A stretch of DNA of 64,000 nt from positions 19,641-83,640 of the forward strand of contig JAFYUI010000001.1 in assembly GCA_017549565.1 (NCBI GenBank), given 5' to 3'. This document shows, piece after piece, positions 1 through 9,473 of the stretch (the first letter of the stretch is position 1; every line of letters begins with the position of its first letter). A program made the translations under genes and the position numbers. Source of the stretch: Clostridia bacterium (lineage in GTDB: Bacteria; Bacillota; Clostridia; Oscillospirales; Acutalibacteraceae). Below the pieces are notes generated by a model. The model worked only from the letters and a program-made list of their open reading frames with translations. It made no database searches and had not been told where the DNA came from.

Positions 1-386
<386 letters not shown>

Positions 387-388
387 TA

Positions 389-421
389 AAAAGCGAGAAC
401 TGAAATTCAGTTCTCGCTTTT
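389..421. terminator. Bidirectional intrinsic terminator between eno and the hydrolase gene
   Basis: A perfect inverted repeat centred on base 405 (arm AAAAGCGAGAACTGAA), with A-runs on the left and T-runs on the right, lies between two convergent genes. It can end transcription from both sides. Confidence 0.9.
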
Positions 422-426
422 ATAAT

Positions 427-1341
427 TTAATCAAGAAATTTTAAAATATCGCTAAACATTTCATCTTTGCAAATGTCGTTATGTATTTCGTGGCGGCAGT
501 TTTCATAAAGCTTGATATCACATTTTTTGCCGTTTTTAATAAGCTTATCATAAACCGCTTTTACACCTTTTCCGTAATTGCCAACGGGGTCTTTATCGCC
601 CGCAATTAAAAGAATGGGTTTTGTGCCGTCAAGTGACTTAAACCAAGCACCTCGGTTGCATTTTGACAGCAAATTCATAAGGTCGCCCATTGCTGACACG
701 GTAAAACGGAAGGTGCAGTATTTATCGGCGGCGTATTTGTTTATAATCTCGCGGTCGTTTGTCAGCCATTCATAAGGGGTGTCACCCTCGAAGCCATTAT
801 TGTAACTGCCAAAGGCAACGCTTTGAATAAGGTTTGATTTATGCTTTTCACCCTTAAATGCCTTAATAATTTTCACAAGCAAAAGCCCAGCTGAAGACGC
901 GGGATTTGGTCCGCTTGTGCCGCAAAAAATAAATTTATCGTATTCTGCTGCATAGCTTTCACAAACAAGCCGTGCGATAAACGAGCCCATTGAATGACCC
1001 ATTAAAACGGTGGGTGTATCGGGGTAGATTTTTTTGACCGCCTTTGTAAATGTTACAACATCGTTTACTAAATATTTCCAACCGTCCTTGTGGGCAATAA
1101 AGCCAAGTTCATCGTCATTCTCGGCGGTTTTGCCGTGACCTAAATGGTCATAACCAAAGGCAACAAAGCCGTTTTCGGCAAAAAATGAAAACAAATGGTC
1201 GTAACGGTCGATATATTCGGTCATACCGTGAACGAGATGAAAAAGCCCCTTAATTTCACCATTTGGAATAAAAATTTTGCCACGAAGAGTGTGGATGTTA
1301 TCGGTGCTTTTTACCTCTAAGGTTTTAATTTCAAAGCTCAT
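427..1341 (-). CDS. Alpha/beta hydrolase, monoacylglycerol lipase/lysophospholipase type
   Basis: A 304-residue serine hydrolase of the Hydrolase_4 (S33-like) family, which cleaves acyl-glycerols or similar esters. Visible are the nucleophile elbow GHSMGS, the acid GDKDPVG and the histidine in CRHEIHND, plus the N-terminal HGMTEYIDRY oxyanion region. There is no signal peptide. A longer frame runs to 1356, but the ATG at 1341 is chosen because GAGGAG lies about 8 bases upstream, inside the glpK stop region. It is the last gene of an alr-glpK-hydrolase operon; next to glycerol kinase, release and use of glycerol from lipids is a reasonable inference. Confidence 0.85.
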   Translation of the reverse strand: MSFEIKTLEVKSTDNIHTLRGKIFIPNGEIKGLFHLVHGMTEYIDRYDHLFSFFAENGFVAFGYDHLGHGKTAENDDELGFIAHKDGWKYLVNDVVTFTKAVKKIYPDTPTVLMGHSMGSFIARLVCESYAAEYDKFIFCGTSGPNPASSAGLLLVKIIKAFKGEKHKSNLIQSVAFGSYNNGFEGDTPYEWLTNDREIINKYAADKYCTFRFTVSAMGDLMNLLSKCNRGAWFKSLDGTKPILLIAGDKDPVGNYGKGVKAVYDKLIKNGKKCDIKLYENCRHEIHNDICKDEMFSDILKFLD

Positions 1342-1345
1342 AAAA

Positions 1346-2833
1346 TTACTCCTCACTAAACACTTTAGCAGATTTTATTGCCCTTTGCCAACCCTTTAAA
1401 AGCTTTTCGCGTTCTTCCTGCTTCATTGCGGGGTAATAGGTTTCTTCCTCGCTATTTAGCATTTTAATTTCGTTTAAATTTTTCCAAAAGCCAACTGCAA
1501 GTCCTGCCAAAAATGCCGCACCCAAGGCGGTGGCTTCGGCGGATTTTGGGCAGCAAACCTCGGTTTTAGAAATGTTTGCCTGAAACTGCATTAAAAACTT
1601 GTTTTGTGATGCGCCGCCGTCGGCACGAATTGAAGAAATCGAAAGCCCTGTGTCATTTTGAAGTGACACCAAAAGGTCGTTTGTTTGGTAGGCGATAGAC
1701 TCTAAACAAGCGCGTATAAGGTGGTTTTTATTAGCGCCCCTTGTTAAACCGCAAATAGTACCTCTTGCGTACATATCCCAATAAGGTGCCCCAAGCCCTG
1801 CAAAAGCGGGGACAATGTAAACACCGTTTGTGTCGTTAACCTTTAAAGCGTATTTTTCGGTGTCGCTTGACTTTTCAATAAGCTTTAATTCATCACGAAG
1901 CCATTGCACAACCGCGCCGCCCACAAAAACGCTGCCTTCAAGGGCGTAATTTATTTTATCACCAACGCTTGCCGCAATGGTGGTTAAAAGTCCGTTTTGG
2001 CTGGTATATGCGGTGTCGCCCGTGTTCATAAGCAAAAAGCAGCCGGTGCCGTATGTATTTTTAACGCTGCCTTTTTCAAAGCATTGTTGACCGAAAAGTG
2101 CTGCCTGTTGGTCGCCCGCAATGCCCGAAACGGCAATATCTACGCCCATAATGTTTATTGTGCCATAAATTTCGCTTGATGGCTTGACATTGGGTAGCAT
2201 ACTTTCGGGAATTGTTAAAATTTCTAATAATTTTTTATCCCAACAAAGCTTATGTATGTCAAAAAACATTGTGCGGGAAGCGTTGGTATAATCGGTCACA
2301 TGAATTTTGCCGTTTGATAACTTCCAAATAAGCCAGGTGTCAATAGTGCCGAAAAGCAAATCGCCATTTTCGGCCTTTTGGCGCGCGCCCTTGACATTGT
2401 CTAAAATCCATTTAATTTTTGTGCCGCTGAAATAAGCATCAATTTTAAGGCCTGTGGTTTTTGATATGTATTCCTCTAAGCCCTGTGCTTTTAATTCGTC
2501 GCAATATTCGGCGGTGCGGCGACATTGCCATACAATAGCGTTATAAATCGGTTCGCCTGTGTTTTTGTCCCACACAACCACCGTTTCGCGTTGGTTTGTA
2601 ATGCCAACTGCGGCGATTTCATCAGGGGAAGCACCGATTTTTGTAATAGCTTCGGTAAGGGCGGTGTACTGTGCTGAATAAATTTCAAGTGGGTTATGCT
2701 CAACAAACGAACTTTGGGGATAAATTTGGGTAAATTCATGCTGTGCCAATGACACAACACGGCCATTTTTATCAAACAAAATAGCGCGGGCACTTGTTGT
2801 GCCTTCATCAAGCGCCAAGATATATTTTTTCAT
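1346..2833 (-). CDS. glpK: Glycerol kinase
   Basis: Phosphorylates glycerol to glycerol-3-phosphate with ATP; 495 residues, normal for the family. FGGY-kinase motifs are all present: [14 protein letters not shown], glycerol-binding [21 protein letters not shown], catalytic [13 protein letters not shown] and [12 protein letters not shown]. The ATG at 2833 is preferred to the TTG at 2842 because it gives the usual N-terminus and AAGGG sits 9 bases ahead. In Firmicute GlpK, HPr~P phosphorylates a histidine in a YHFYG-like loop just before the GIAGDQQ motif. Here that stretch reads [14 protein letters not shown] and has no histidine, so this control is probably absent. Confidence 0.96.
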   Translation of the reverse strand: MKKYILALDEGTTSARAILFDKNGRVVSLAQHEFTQIYPQSSFVEHNPLEIYSAQYTALTEAITKIGASPDEIAAVGITNQRETVVVWDKNTGEPIYNAIVWQCRRTAEYCDELKAQGLEEYISKTTGLKIDAYFSGTKIKWILDNVKGARQKAENGDLLFGTIDTWLIWKLSNGKIHVTDYTNASRTMFFDIHKLCWDKKLLEILTIPESMLPNVKPSSEIYGTINIMGVDIAVSGIAGDQQAALFGQQCFEKGSVKNTYGTGCFLLMNTGDTAYTSQNGLLTTIAASVGDKINYALEGSVFVGGAVVQWLRDELKLIEKSSDTEKYALKVNDTNGVYIVPAFAGLGAPYWDMYARGTICGLTRGANKNHLIRACLESIAYQTNDLLVSLQNDTGLSISSIRADGGASQNKFLMQFQANISKTEVCCPKSAEATALGAAFLAGLAVGFWKNLNEIKMLNSEEETYYPAMKQEEREKLLKGWQRAIKSAKVFSEE

Positions 2834-2845
2834 AAAAAACAACCC

Positions 2846-3973
2846 TTATTTTAAAATAACGCGGGGAACACGGGGGGAAATACCGCAAACAATTTCATAA
2901 TTTATTGTGCCGCATAAATCAGCCAAGGCGTCAACTTTTAAGTCCTTGCCGAAAAGCAGTACCTCGTCACCCATTTTAACATTTTCCAAATCGGTTACAT
3001 CAACGCACATTTGGTCCATACAAACCCTGCCTATAATATCGGCACGCTGTCCGTTAATGTAAACATAGCCCTGATTTGAAAGAAGTCGTGGGTAACCGTC
3101 GGCATAGCCGGCAGTTATAGTGGCAATTTTCATAGGTCGGTCGGCTTTAAAGGTGCGGCCATAGCTTACAGTATCGCCAACACCAATTTCCTTAACCATT
3201 GAAACAACCGATTTTACAGTTAAAACGGGGATTAAGTCATCAGTTATATCCATATCGCTTGAAGGGGATAAACCATAAAGCGAAATGCCAATTCGTGCCA
3301 TTGACAAATGCTTATCATCATCGTTTATTGCACCTGCTGAATTACAACAGTGCAAAATAAGGTCACAAAAACCGTTTTCTTTAAATTTATCGCACGCTTT
3401 AATAAAACGGGCATATTGTTCGTTTGTGAAATTATCGTCGTTTTCTTGGTTTCTATCAGCAACGGCAAAGTGGGTGAAAATGCCTTCACATTTAATACCT
3501 TTAAAATTGGCGGATTTTAAAGCGTCCGAAAGGCCTGAAAGTTCAGTATTTCTGCAGTCAAACCCAAGGCGTGACATACCTGTATCAAGTTTTATGTGTG
3601 CTCTCATTTCTATGCCGTAAAACTCGCAAAGCGCCGACAACTTTTCGGCATATTCGAGCGAATAAATGCATTGCACAAGGTCGTATTTTTCGATGTCACG
3701 CACCATATCAACAGGGGTATAGCCCAAAATTAAAATGGGCTTTTTAATGCCAAAATCCCTTAATGCAATGGCTTCATTAATATTAGAAACGGCAAACCAA
3801 TCGGCACCGTTTTGCTCTAAAATAGGGCACAAATCTTTGGCGGAATGGCCGTAAGCGTTTGCCTTAACAACCGCCATAAGCATTTTGTCGCCAAGCTTGT
3901 TTTTAAAAATATTAAGGTTGTGAACCAAAGCGTTAGTATCAATTTCAGCCCAAGTTCTGTGTAAAAAATCCAT
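2846..3973 (-). CDS. alr: Alanine racemase
   Basis: PLP enzyme making D-alanine from L-alanine for peptidoglycan; 375 residues. The PLP lysine is in AVVKANAYGHS near residue 37, the substrate-side tyrosine is in VSYGRTFKA, and the C-terminal beta domain ends GISPRVPRV. The start ATG is preceded by GGTGAT. It is first in an operon with glpK, whose ATG lies 12 bases after the alr stop. A promoter with a perfect -10 is visible just upstream, inside the 3' end of the next gene. Confidence 0.97.
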   Translation of the reverse strand: MDFLHRTWAEIDTNALVHNLNIFKNKLGDKMLMAVVKANAYGHSAKDLCPILEQNGADWFAVSNINEAIALRDFGIKKPILILGYTPVDMVRDIEKYDLVQCIYSLEYAEKLSALCEFYGIEMRAHIKLDTGMSRLGFDCRNTELSGLSDALKSANFKGIKCEGIFTHFAVADRNQENDDNFTNEQYARFIKACDKFKENGFCDLILHCCNSAGAINDDDKHLSMARIGISLYGLSPSSDMDITDDLIPVLTVKSVVSMVKEIGVGDTVSYGRTFKADRPMKIATITAGYADGYPRLLSNQGYVYINGQRADIIGRVCMDQMCVDVTDLENVKMGDEVLLFGKDLKVDALADLCGTINYEIVCGISPRVPRVILK

Positions 3974-3989
3974 AATATCACCATAAAGT

Positions 3990-4018
3990 ATTATACCATT
4001 TTATTACTTCTTTTGCAA
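3990..4018 (-). promoter_or_regulatory. Sigma-A type promoter of alr-glpK-hydrolase
   Basis: Read on the minus strand: -35 TTGCAA (4013-4018), 17-bp spacer, -10 TATAAT (3990-3995), about 17 bases before the alr start codon. It overlaps the 3' end of the CmpB-like gene. Confidence 0.6.
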
Positions 4019-4366
4019 TGTCCGATTTACTTTTTGTGCCAAAGGTATAAAAATAATGCTTAAAACCAACCAAAAAACCGAGTATAAAAGGCAAATTTGC
4101 CCTTTAAAATTAAAGGGGCGCTTACTGTAATTCCACACATTTTGTTTTAAAATAATATTAAAAATTATGCCAAAAATAAGCTCAATAAAGGTGATGAAGC
4201 CACTTCCCACAACCGCCCTTAAAATAATTGATTTATGCTTTAATTTTTCACCCAAATACCCAAAAAACGAAAAGCAAATGCCACCTGCCATAAGCATCGA
4301 CGGGTGGGTATAGCCACGCCATAAAATTTCAATAAGTCCGTAGCCCGTACCACCTATTAAAAACAT
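4004..4366 (-). CDS. Putative ABC-transporter type IV (CmpB-like) membrane protein
   Basis: A small hydrophobic protein of about 120 residues with four predicted membrane segments, resembling the family annotated as putative ABC transporter type IV/CmpB. The N-terminal GGTGYGLIEILWRGYTHPSM and the conserved WNYS (in NVWNYSKRPFN) are typical of it; the function is not established. A GTG at 4390 is in frame but sits inside the terminator hairpin of the upstream gene, so the ATG at 4366 is the more likely start. No good SD precedes either. Confidence 0.65.
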   Translation of the reverse strand: MFLIGGTGYGLIEILWRGYTHPSMLMAGGICFSFFGYLGEKLKHKSIILRAVVGSGFITFIELIFGIIFNIILKQNVWNYSKRPFNFKGQICLLYSVFWLVLSIIFIPLAQKVNRTLQKK

Positions 4367-4387
4367 TATAATTTTACGCAAAAAAAT

Positions 4388-4408
4388 CACCCAATATAGT
4401 ATTGGGTG
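4388..4408 (-). terminator. Terminator of the ychF-metallopeptidase operon
   Basis: Perfect 9-bp inverted repeat (CACCCAATA, 3-base loop, TATTGGGTG on the plus strand) followed on the minus strand by a run of seven T. It lies after the leftward metallopeptidase stop and before the CmpB-like gene. Confidence 0.8.
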
Positions 4409-4429
4409 AAAGGGTAGTAAATATTCAGT

Positions 4430-5116
4430 TTACCGCCTGCGGTTTGCGATTGCTAAAAGGCGCAAAAGCTGTGCTAATGACACCAAAAAAGCGGCGATAT
4501 AGGTCATTGCGGCGGCGGTTAAAACCTTTTTAGCGCCCGAAACCTCATCGGGCTGTAAAATACCAAAATTGCGGATAGAGTTTATCGCCCTTTTGGATGC
4601 GTTAAATTCAACTGGAAGGGTAATAAGCTGGAACAAAAGTGCAACGGCGAAAAAGATAATGCCAACATCAATTAAAAAATAAAAATTAAATAAAAGACCA
4701 AAAAGCACAAGCGGCATTGCAAGGCGTGAGCCAAGATTGCACACAGGATAAATTGCTGTGCGGAATTTTATCGGGCCATAGCTTTCGGCATACTGTACGG
4801 CGTGACCTGCTTCGTGTGCGGCAACACCAACGGCTGAAACGGTGCAGTCATCATAAACCGCATCAGATAGGCGAATAACATTTGTGCGCGGGTCATAGTG
4901 GTCGGTTAAATTGCCCGAAACACGCTCAATTCTAACATCCAAAACACCGTTTGCCTCTAAAACACGGCGGGCGGCTTCGGCACCGCTTATGTTGCAAAAA
5001 TGCTTTGAATATTTTGAAAAGGTTGATTTTACACCAATTTGTGCTATAAGCATAAGCACAATAGCGGGTAAAACCAATACTAAATAAAGATAGTCAAGAC
5101 CATAATAAAATAGCAT
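4430..5116 (-). CDS. Membrane-bound zinc metallopeptidase (Zn_peptidase_2 family)
   Basis: 228 residues. An N-terminal membrane helix (about 5-25) is followed by a soluble part with the zinc motif AAHEAGHAVQYAE (HExxH) and then hydrophobic helices near 125-165 and 200-222. This matches the conserved neutral zinc metallopeptidase family of Firmicutes (YugP-like), whose substrate is poorly known. The ATG at 5116 follows AGGATG and lies 14 bases after the ychF stop, so the two genes are co-transcribed. Confidence 0.88.
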   Translation of the reverse strand: MLFYYGLDYLYLVLVLPAIVLMLIAQIGVKSTFSKYSKHFCNISGAEAARRVLEANGVLDVRIERVSGNLTDHYDPRTNVIRLSDAVYDDCTVSAVGVAAHEAGHAVQYAESYGPIKFRTAIYPVCNLGSRLAMPLVLFGLLFNFYFLIDVGIIFFAVALLFQLITLPVEFNASKRAINSIRNFGILQPDEVSGAKKVLTAAAMTYIAAFLVSLAQLLRLLAIANRRR

Positions 5117-5130
5117 AAAATCATCCTAAA

Positions 5131-6231
5131 TTAAACATTAAAGCGGAAAAGAACAATGTCGCCGTCCTTCATAACATATTCCTTGCCTTCGCTTCGAACA
5201 AGGCCCTTTTCCTTTGCGGTAACCATATTACCATCGCACTGCATAAATTCAGTAAAGTTTATAACCTCAGCACGAATAAAGCCACGCTCGAAATCGGTGT
5301 GGATTTTACCTGCTGCCTGTGGCGCTTTGGTACCGTTTGTAATGGTCCAAGCTCTAACCTCATCTTTACCGGCAGTAAGGTAAGAAATAAGTCCCAAAAG
5401 GGCATAGCATTTTTGAATCATACGGTCAAGACCGCTGCGCTCTAAACCGAGCTCTTCCAAAAACATTACCTTTTCATCGTCTGAAAGGCCTGAAATTTCG
5501 GCTTCCAATGCGGCACAAATGGGTAAAATTTCGGCTTTTTCGCTTTCGGCTATATTTTGCACGATTTTATAATTATTATTACTGTCAATTCCGTTTATAA
5601 AATCGTCCTCGCTCATATTACAAGCGTAAATAACGGGTTTTGCCGATAAAAGCGCGGTGGTGTTTATAATTTCTTGTTCGTTTTCGTCGTTAATTTCAAT
5701 ACTTCTTGCGGGCTGTCCGTTTTCAAGATGGGCTAAAAGCCGCTTTAAAAAGTCAACCTCGCCCTGCATTTTTTTGTCGCCTTTAAGTGCCTTTGTTGCT
5801 TTGTCTAAACGGCGGGTAACCATTTCCATATCGGAAAAAACAAGCTCTAAATTGATGGTTTCAATATCGCGTGCGGGGTCAACTGAACCTTCAACATGAA
5901 TAATATCATCACTTTCAAAGCACCTTACAACGTGAACGATAGCATCTACTTCACGAATGTTTGAAAGGAATTTGTTGCCAAGACCTTCACCCTTTGAAGC
6001 GCCTTTTACAAGACCTGCAATGTCAACAAATTCAATAACTGCGGGGGTGAATTTGTTGGGGTTATAAATTTCGGCTAATTTTTCAAGGCGTTCGTCGGGA
6101 ACGCTTACCATACCTACATTTGGTTCAATAGTGCAAAATGGGTAGTTTGCCGACTGTGCGCCTGCGTTTGTAATAGCATTAAAAAGTGTTGACTTGCCAA
6201 CATTTGGCAAACCGACCATACCAAGTTTCAT
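5131..6231 (-). CDS. ychF: Ribosome-binding ATPase YchF
   Basis: 366 residues; Obg-family P-loop NTPase that prefers ATP and binds ribosomes. Seen: P-loop [29 protein letters not shown] switch region, the non-canonical G4 NMSED in place of NKxD (the hallmark of YchF ATP specificity), and a C-terminal TGS domain ending in VLFRFNV. It is transcribed leftward, divergent from hprK, with a metallopeptidase gene following. Confidence 0.97.
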   Translation of the reverse strand: MKLGMVGLPNVGKSTLFNAITNAGAQSANYPFCTIEPNVGMVSVPDERLEKLAEIYNPNKFTPAVIEFVDIAGLVKGASKGEGLGNKFLSNIREVDAIVHVVRCFESDDIIHVEGSVDPARDIETINLELVFSDMEMVTRRLDKATKALKGDKKMQGEVDFLKRLLAHLENGQPARSIEINDENEQEIINTTALLSAKPVIYACNMSEDDFINGIDSNNNYKIVQNIAESEKAEILPICAALEAEISGLSDDEKVMFLEELGLERSGLDRMIQKCYALLGLISYLTAGKDEVRAWTITNGTKAPQAAGKIHTDFERGFIRAEVINFTEFMQCDGNMVTAKEKGLVRSEGKEYVMKDGDIVLFRFNV

Positions 6232-6318
6232 AAAAATTTACATCCTTTTAAAAATTTATATCAATTATACTGCTAAACTCCAAGATTATCAAGAGGAAAA
6301 ACAAATAATAAAAAGAGT

Positions 6319-6347
6319 TTGCGTTTTTTATGTTAATATATTATAAT
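6319..6347 (+). promoter_or_regulatory. Promoter of the hprK-murB-whiA-dnaE cluster
   Basis: -35 TTGCGT (6319-6324), 17-bp spacer, -10 TATAAT (6342-6347), 31 bases before the hprK start codon in the divergent ychF/hprK spacer. Confidence 0.6.
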
Positions 6348-6378
6348 ATAAGGTGATAAAATATAAAGGTGGGTAATT

Positions 6379-7338
6379 ATGCGTACCAATTATACCGTTT
6401 CCCTTGAAAAAATTGCAAAGGAACTTTCGCTTAAAACACTTTATTCTCCCGCTCCGCTTTCGGAAATTATGATTTCTTCAAACGAGGTTAATCGCCCCGG
6501 GCTTCAAATGGCGGGATATTTTGAATATTTTGACGCTTGCCGTATTCAAATCATCGGTAAAAGCGAAGAAAGCTTTATAAAACGCTTTACCGCCGAAAAG
6601 GCCGAGGATAGAATTAGAGAATTCTTTTCTCATAAGCCGGCGGCCGTTGTGGTTTGCCGTGGTCTTGAATTTGGCGAAACATATCTTGAAATTGCAAAGG
6701 AATTTGAAATCCCTGTTTTAAAAACCGAAGAATCAACCTCGGGTTTTTCATCGGCTTTAATTGCACTTTTAAACCTTAACCTTGCGCCTCGCATTACACA
6801 GCATGGTGTTTTGGTTGAAGTTTATGGCGAGGGTATTTTGCTTATGGGTGACAGCGGTGTCGGTAAAAGTGAAACCGCAATAGAGCTTGTAAAGCGTGGT
6901 CACCGTTTAATTGCTGATGACGCGGTGGAAATTCGCCGTGTTTCTGACAAGTCACTTGTTGGCACTGCGCCTGATAACATCCGTCACTTTATTGAGCTTC
7001 GCGGTATCGGTATTATTAACGCCAGCCGTATATTCGGTGCGGGTGCGGTTAAGCTTACTGAAAAAATTGACCTTGTTATAAACATTGAACAATGGGATGT
7101 TTCAAAGCAGTATGACCGCATTGGTCTTGAAAAGCAAACAACCGAAATTTTAGGTCTTGCCGTTCCTTCGCTTACTATTCCTGTAAAGCCGGGCAGAAAT
7201 TTGGCTGTAATTATTGAGGTTGCCGCAATGAACAACCGCCAAAAGAAGCTTGGCTATAACGCGGCTGAGGATTTACTTAAAAAGCTTGGCATGACAGATG
7301 ATGATTCGACCGAAAGCGAAGTTGACCCATTCTTTTAA
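6379..7338 (+). CDS. hprK: HPr kinase/phosphorylase
   Basis: 319 residues. A bifunctional enzyme that phosphorylates and dephosphorylates Ser46 of HPr, the switch of carbon catabolite repression in Firmicutes. The Walker A motif GDSGVGKSETAIE and following GHRLIADDAVEIRR, the signature LRGIGIINASRIFG, and the C-terminal PVKPGRNLAVIIEVAA are all present. AAGGTGG precedes the ATG. It opens the conserved clostridial hprK-murB-whiA-dnaE-pfkA neighbourhood. Confidence 0.97.
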   Translation: MRTNYTVSLEKIAKELSLKTLYSPAPLSEIMISSNEVNRPGLQMAGYFEYFDACRIQIIGKSEESFIKRFTAEKAEDRIREFFSHKPAAVVVCRGLEFGETYLEIAKEFEIPVLKTEESTSGFSSALIALLNLNLAPRITQHGVLVEVYGEGILLMGDSGVGKSETAIELVKRGHRLIADDAVEIRRVSDKSLVGTAPDNIRHFIELRGIGIINASRIFGAGAVKLTEKIDLVINIEQWDVSKQYDRIGLEKQTTEILGLAVPSLTIPVKPGRNLAVIIEVAAMNNRQKKLGYNAAEDLLKKLGMTDDDSTESEVDPFF

Positions 7339-7357
7339 ATTTTAAGGAGTTTAAGCT

Positions 7358-8254
7358 ATGCCCTTAATTTCATTTTTAAATGAACAAAGCATTTCTTATA
7401 AATTAAATGAGGCAATGAAAAATCACACCAGCTTTAAAATTGGCGGTGAGTGTGATTATTTCATCACACCTAAAAGCGTGGCAGAGCTTAAAGTCGTAAT
7501 TGATAAATTAAACGAGCTTTCGATACCTTATTTTATTTTAGGTAAGGGCTCTAATATATTGGTGTCAGATAGCGGAATTTCGGGTGCTGTAATTTCATTG
7601 TTGGGCATTTCAGGTATAACTGTAAAGGGTGATGAAATTACCGCCGCGGCAGGCGAAACTGTGGCATCACTTTGTAATGAAGCACTTAAAAACGAACTTT
7701 CGGGCCTTGAATTTGCTTTTGGTATACCCGGCAGTGTGGGTGGCGGTCTTTATATGAACGCCGGGGCTTACGGCGGTGAGCTTGCGAACACCGTAATAAG
7801 TGCTGAATACCTAACCGCTGATGGTGAAGTAAAGACAGTAACTAATGAAGAAATGGCACTTGGCTATCGCACAAGTATTTTTAAAACTAACGGCGGTATA
7901 ATTTTGTCGGCAACCTTTAAGCTTGAAAAGGGCGACAAAGCCGAAATTAAAGAAAAAATGGATGATTATTTAAACCGCCGAAAAACAAAGCAGCCCCTTG
8001 AATTTGGCAGCGCGGGAAGCACCTTTAAACGCCCTACGGGTTATTTTGCGGGGGCACTTATTGAAAAAAACGGCCTTAAAGGTAAAATGGTTGGCGGAGC
8101 ACGAGTTAGCGAAAAGCATGCGGGCTTTGTTATAAATTATAAAAATGCAACTGCAAGTGATGTTAAAAAGCTTATGGCTGAAATACAAAAAATTGTAAAG
8201 GAAAACGACGGGGTAGAGTTAGAGCCCGAAGTAATTTTTGTTGGAAAAGAATAA
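7358..8254 (+). CDS. murB: UDP-N-acetylenolpyruvoylglucosamine reductase
   Basis: 298 residues. FAD/NADPH enzyme making UDP-N-acetylmuramate in the cytoplasmic phase of peptidoglycan synthesis. FAD-binding GKGSNILVSD and GIPGSVGGGLYMNAGAYGG, the catalytic serine region FGSAGSTFKRP and the C-terminal catalytic glutamate in LEPEVIFVG are visible. The ATG has AAGGAG about 9 bases upstream. Its TAA overlaps the next ATG by one base (TAATG), indicating translational coupling. Confidence 0.97.
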   Translation: MPLISFLNEQSISYKLNEAMKNHTSFKIGGECDYFITPKSVAELKVVIDKLNELSIPYFILGKGSNILVSDSGISGAVISLLGISGITVKGDEITAAAGETVASLCNEALKNELSGLEFAFGIPGSVGGGLYMNAGAYGGELANTVISAEYLTADGEVKTVTNEEMALGYRTSIFKTNGGIILSATFKLEKGDKAEIKEKMDDYLNRRKTKQPLEFGSAGSTFKRPTGYFAGALIEKNGLKGKMVGGARVSEKHAGFVINYKNATASDVKKLMAEIQKIVKENDGVELEPEVIFVGKE

Positions 8255-8538
8255 TGGAAAAACTAATTGAAAAATTTAACGAGCTTAATATTAAAGGTAT
8301 GCCAAAGCTTTCAAAACTTTATGGTCACAAGGGTGATTTTGTAAATATTCAGTGTAAATTACCCAACGGCCAAACGGCCAAAATTTTAGATGATAATAAA
8401 ATGTATTACATTGCTGAATTGCCAAAAGAAAACAGTGACCGTTGTTTTGGGCTTGTTACCGATAAAAAACAGCTTGTCGTTTTTGAATATGGTGAGGGCG
8501 GTAAGGATGCCGAGCTTGTTATTTGGAAGAGGATATAA
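8254..8538 (+). CDS. Hypothetical 94-residue protein between murB and whiA
   Basis: A small charged cytoplasmic-looking protein with no signal peptide, membrane segment or cysteine motif; I do not recognise the family. It starts by one-base overlap with the murB stop and ends three bases before the whiA start, so it is clearly part of the operon. Codon use matches its neighbours. In other clostridia this spot often holds rapZ/yvcK, which it does not resemble. Confidence 0.7.
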   Translation: MEKLIEKFNELNIKGMPKLSKLYGHKGDFVNIQCKLPNGQTAKILDDNKMYYIAELPKENSDRCFGLVTDKKQLVVFEYGEGGKDAELVIWKRI

Positions 8539-8541
8539 AAA

Positions 8542-9465
8542 ATGTCTTTTTGCGCTGATGTTAAAAATGAACTTTTAAATATAAGACCTGCCGCCTGTTG
8601 TAAACCGTCATACATATATGGTTTTATGCTTTTTGGCAGGTCTTTTTCAATAAAAAGAATAGCACTTCAAACAGGTAACGAAAATGTTGCCAAGGCCTAT
8701 GCCGACCTAATTAAATATAATTATGGTGCAGATGTCAAAATCACCTGTGGCGGCAGTAAAAGGCCAACCTATAGGGCAGAGGTTGAGTCACAGGCCGACC
8801 GCCTTAAAATTTTGGCTTTAATTGATTTTGGCATAAATGAAACGGTTATTGACCGCAGCTTGTTTTTGCGGGACTGTTGCCCCCAAAGCTTTATTCGTGG
8901 TGCTTTTTTGGCGTGTGGCAATATTAATGACCCCGAAAAAGAATACCGTGCTGAATTTTCGGTTAAAAACGAAGCACTTGCCAGCGATTTGGACAACCTT
9001 TTGCAGCAGTATGATATTTTTATGAAGAAAACCCAAAGGGGAACGGCCACTGTACTTTACACTAAGGACAGCAGTATGATAGAGGACCTTTTAACCCTTA
9101 TGGGTGATACTAACCGCACACTTGAAATTATGGATGCCAAAATAATGAAAAGTGTTAAAAATAAAATTAACCGCCAACGAAATTGCGATAATGCAAATAT
9201 CACCAAAACGGTTGAAGCATCCCTAAAACAGCGAAAGGCCATTGAATATTTAGAAAAGGCCGACCGACTTTATAGTTTACCGCAAGAGCTTTTAGATGCG
9301 GCACTTCTTCGCAAAAACAACCCCGAAGCAACGCTTAAAGAGCTTTGCAAAATTTCATCAACACCCATTACAGTTTCGGGACTTAATCACAGACTTAATA
9401 AGATTATTGAGATTTATGAATTAAGCCTTCCCCTTGAGGGGAAGGTGTCACGCAGTGACGGATGA
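8542..9465 (+). CDS. whiA: WhiA, sporulation/cell-division regulator with a captured C-terminal tail
   Basis: 307 residues. WhiA has an N-terminal LAGLIDADG-like fold and a C-terminal DNA-binding helix-turn-helix; it affects division and nucleoid behaviour in Firmicutes and sporulation in Streptomyces. Visible are the N-terminal RPAACCKPSYIYGFMLFGRSF region and the C-terminal HTH EATLKELCKISSTPITVSG. The native protein seems to end near KIIEIYE; the last dozen or so residues (SLPLEGKVSRSDG) are encoded by the palindromic end of the inserted DUF559 element. Confidence 0.94.
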   Translation: MSFCADVKNELLNIRPAACCKPSYIYGFMLFGRSFSIKRIALQTGNENVAKAYADLIKYNYGADVKITCGGSKRPTYRAEVESQADRLKILALIDFGINETVIDRSLFLRDCCPQSFIRGAFLACGNINDPEKEYRAEFSVKNEALASDLDNLLQQYDIFMKKTQRGTATVLYTKDSSMIEDLLTLMGDTNRTLEIMDAKIMKSVKNKINRQRNCDNANITKTVEASLKQRKAIEYLEKADRLYSLPQELLDAALLRKNNPEATLKELCKISSTPITVSGLNHRLNKIIEIYELSLPLEGKVSRSDG

Positions 9466-9469
9466 GGTG
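9425..9469. repeat. Left terminal repeat of the DUF559 element (two hairpins)
   Basis: Palindrome 9426-9445 plus hairpin 9447-9459 plus border GGATGAGGTG. It contains the end of the whiA reading frame and ends five bases before the DUF559 start codon. Confidence 0.85.
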
Positions 9470-9473
9470 CTAG

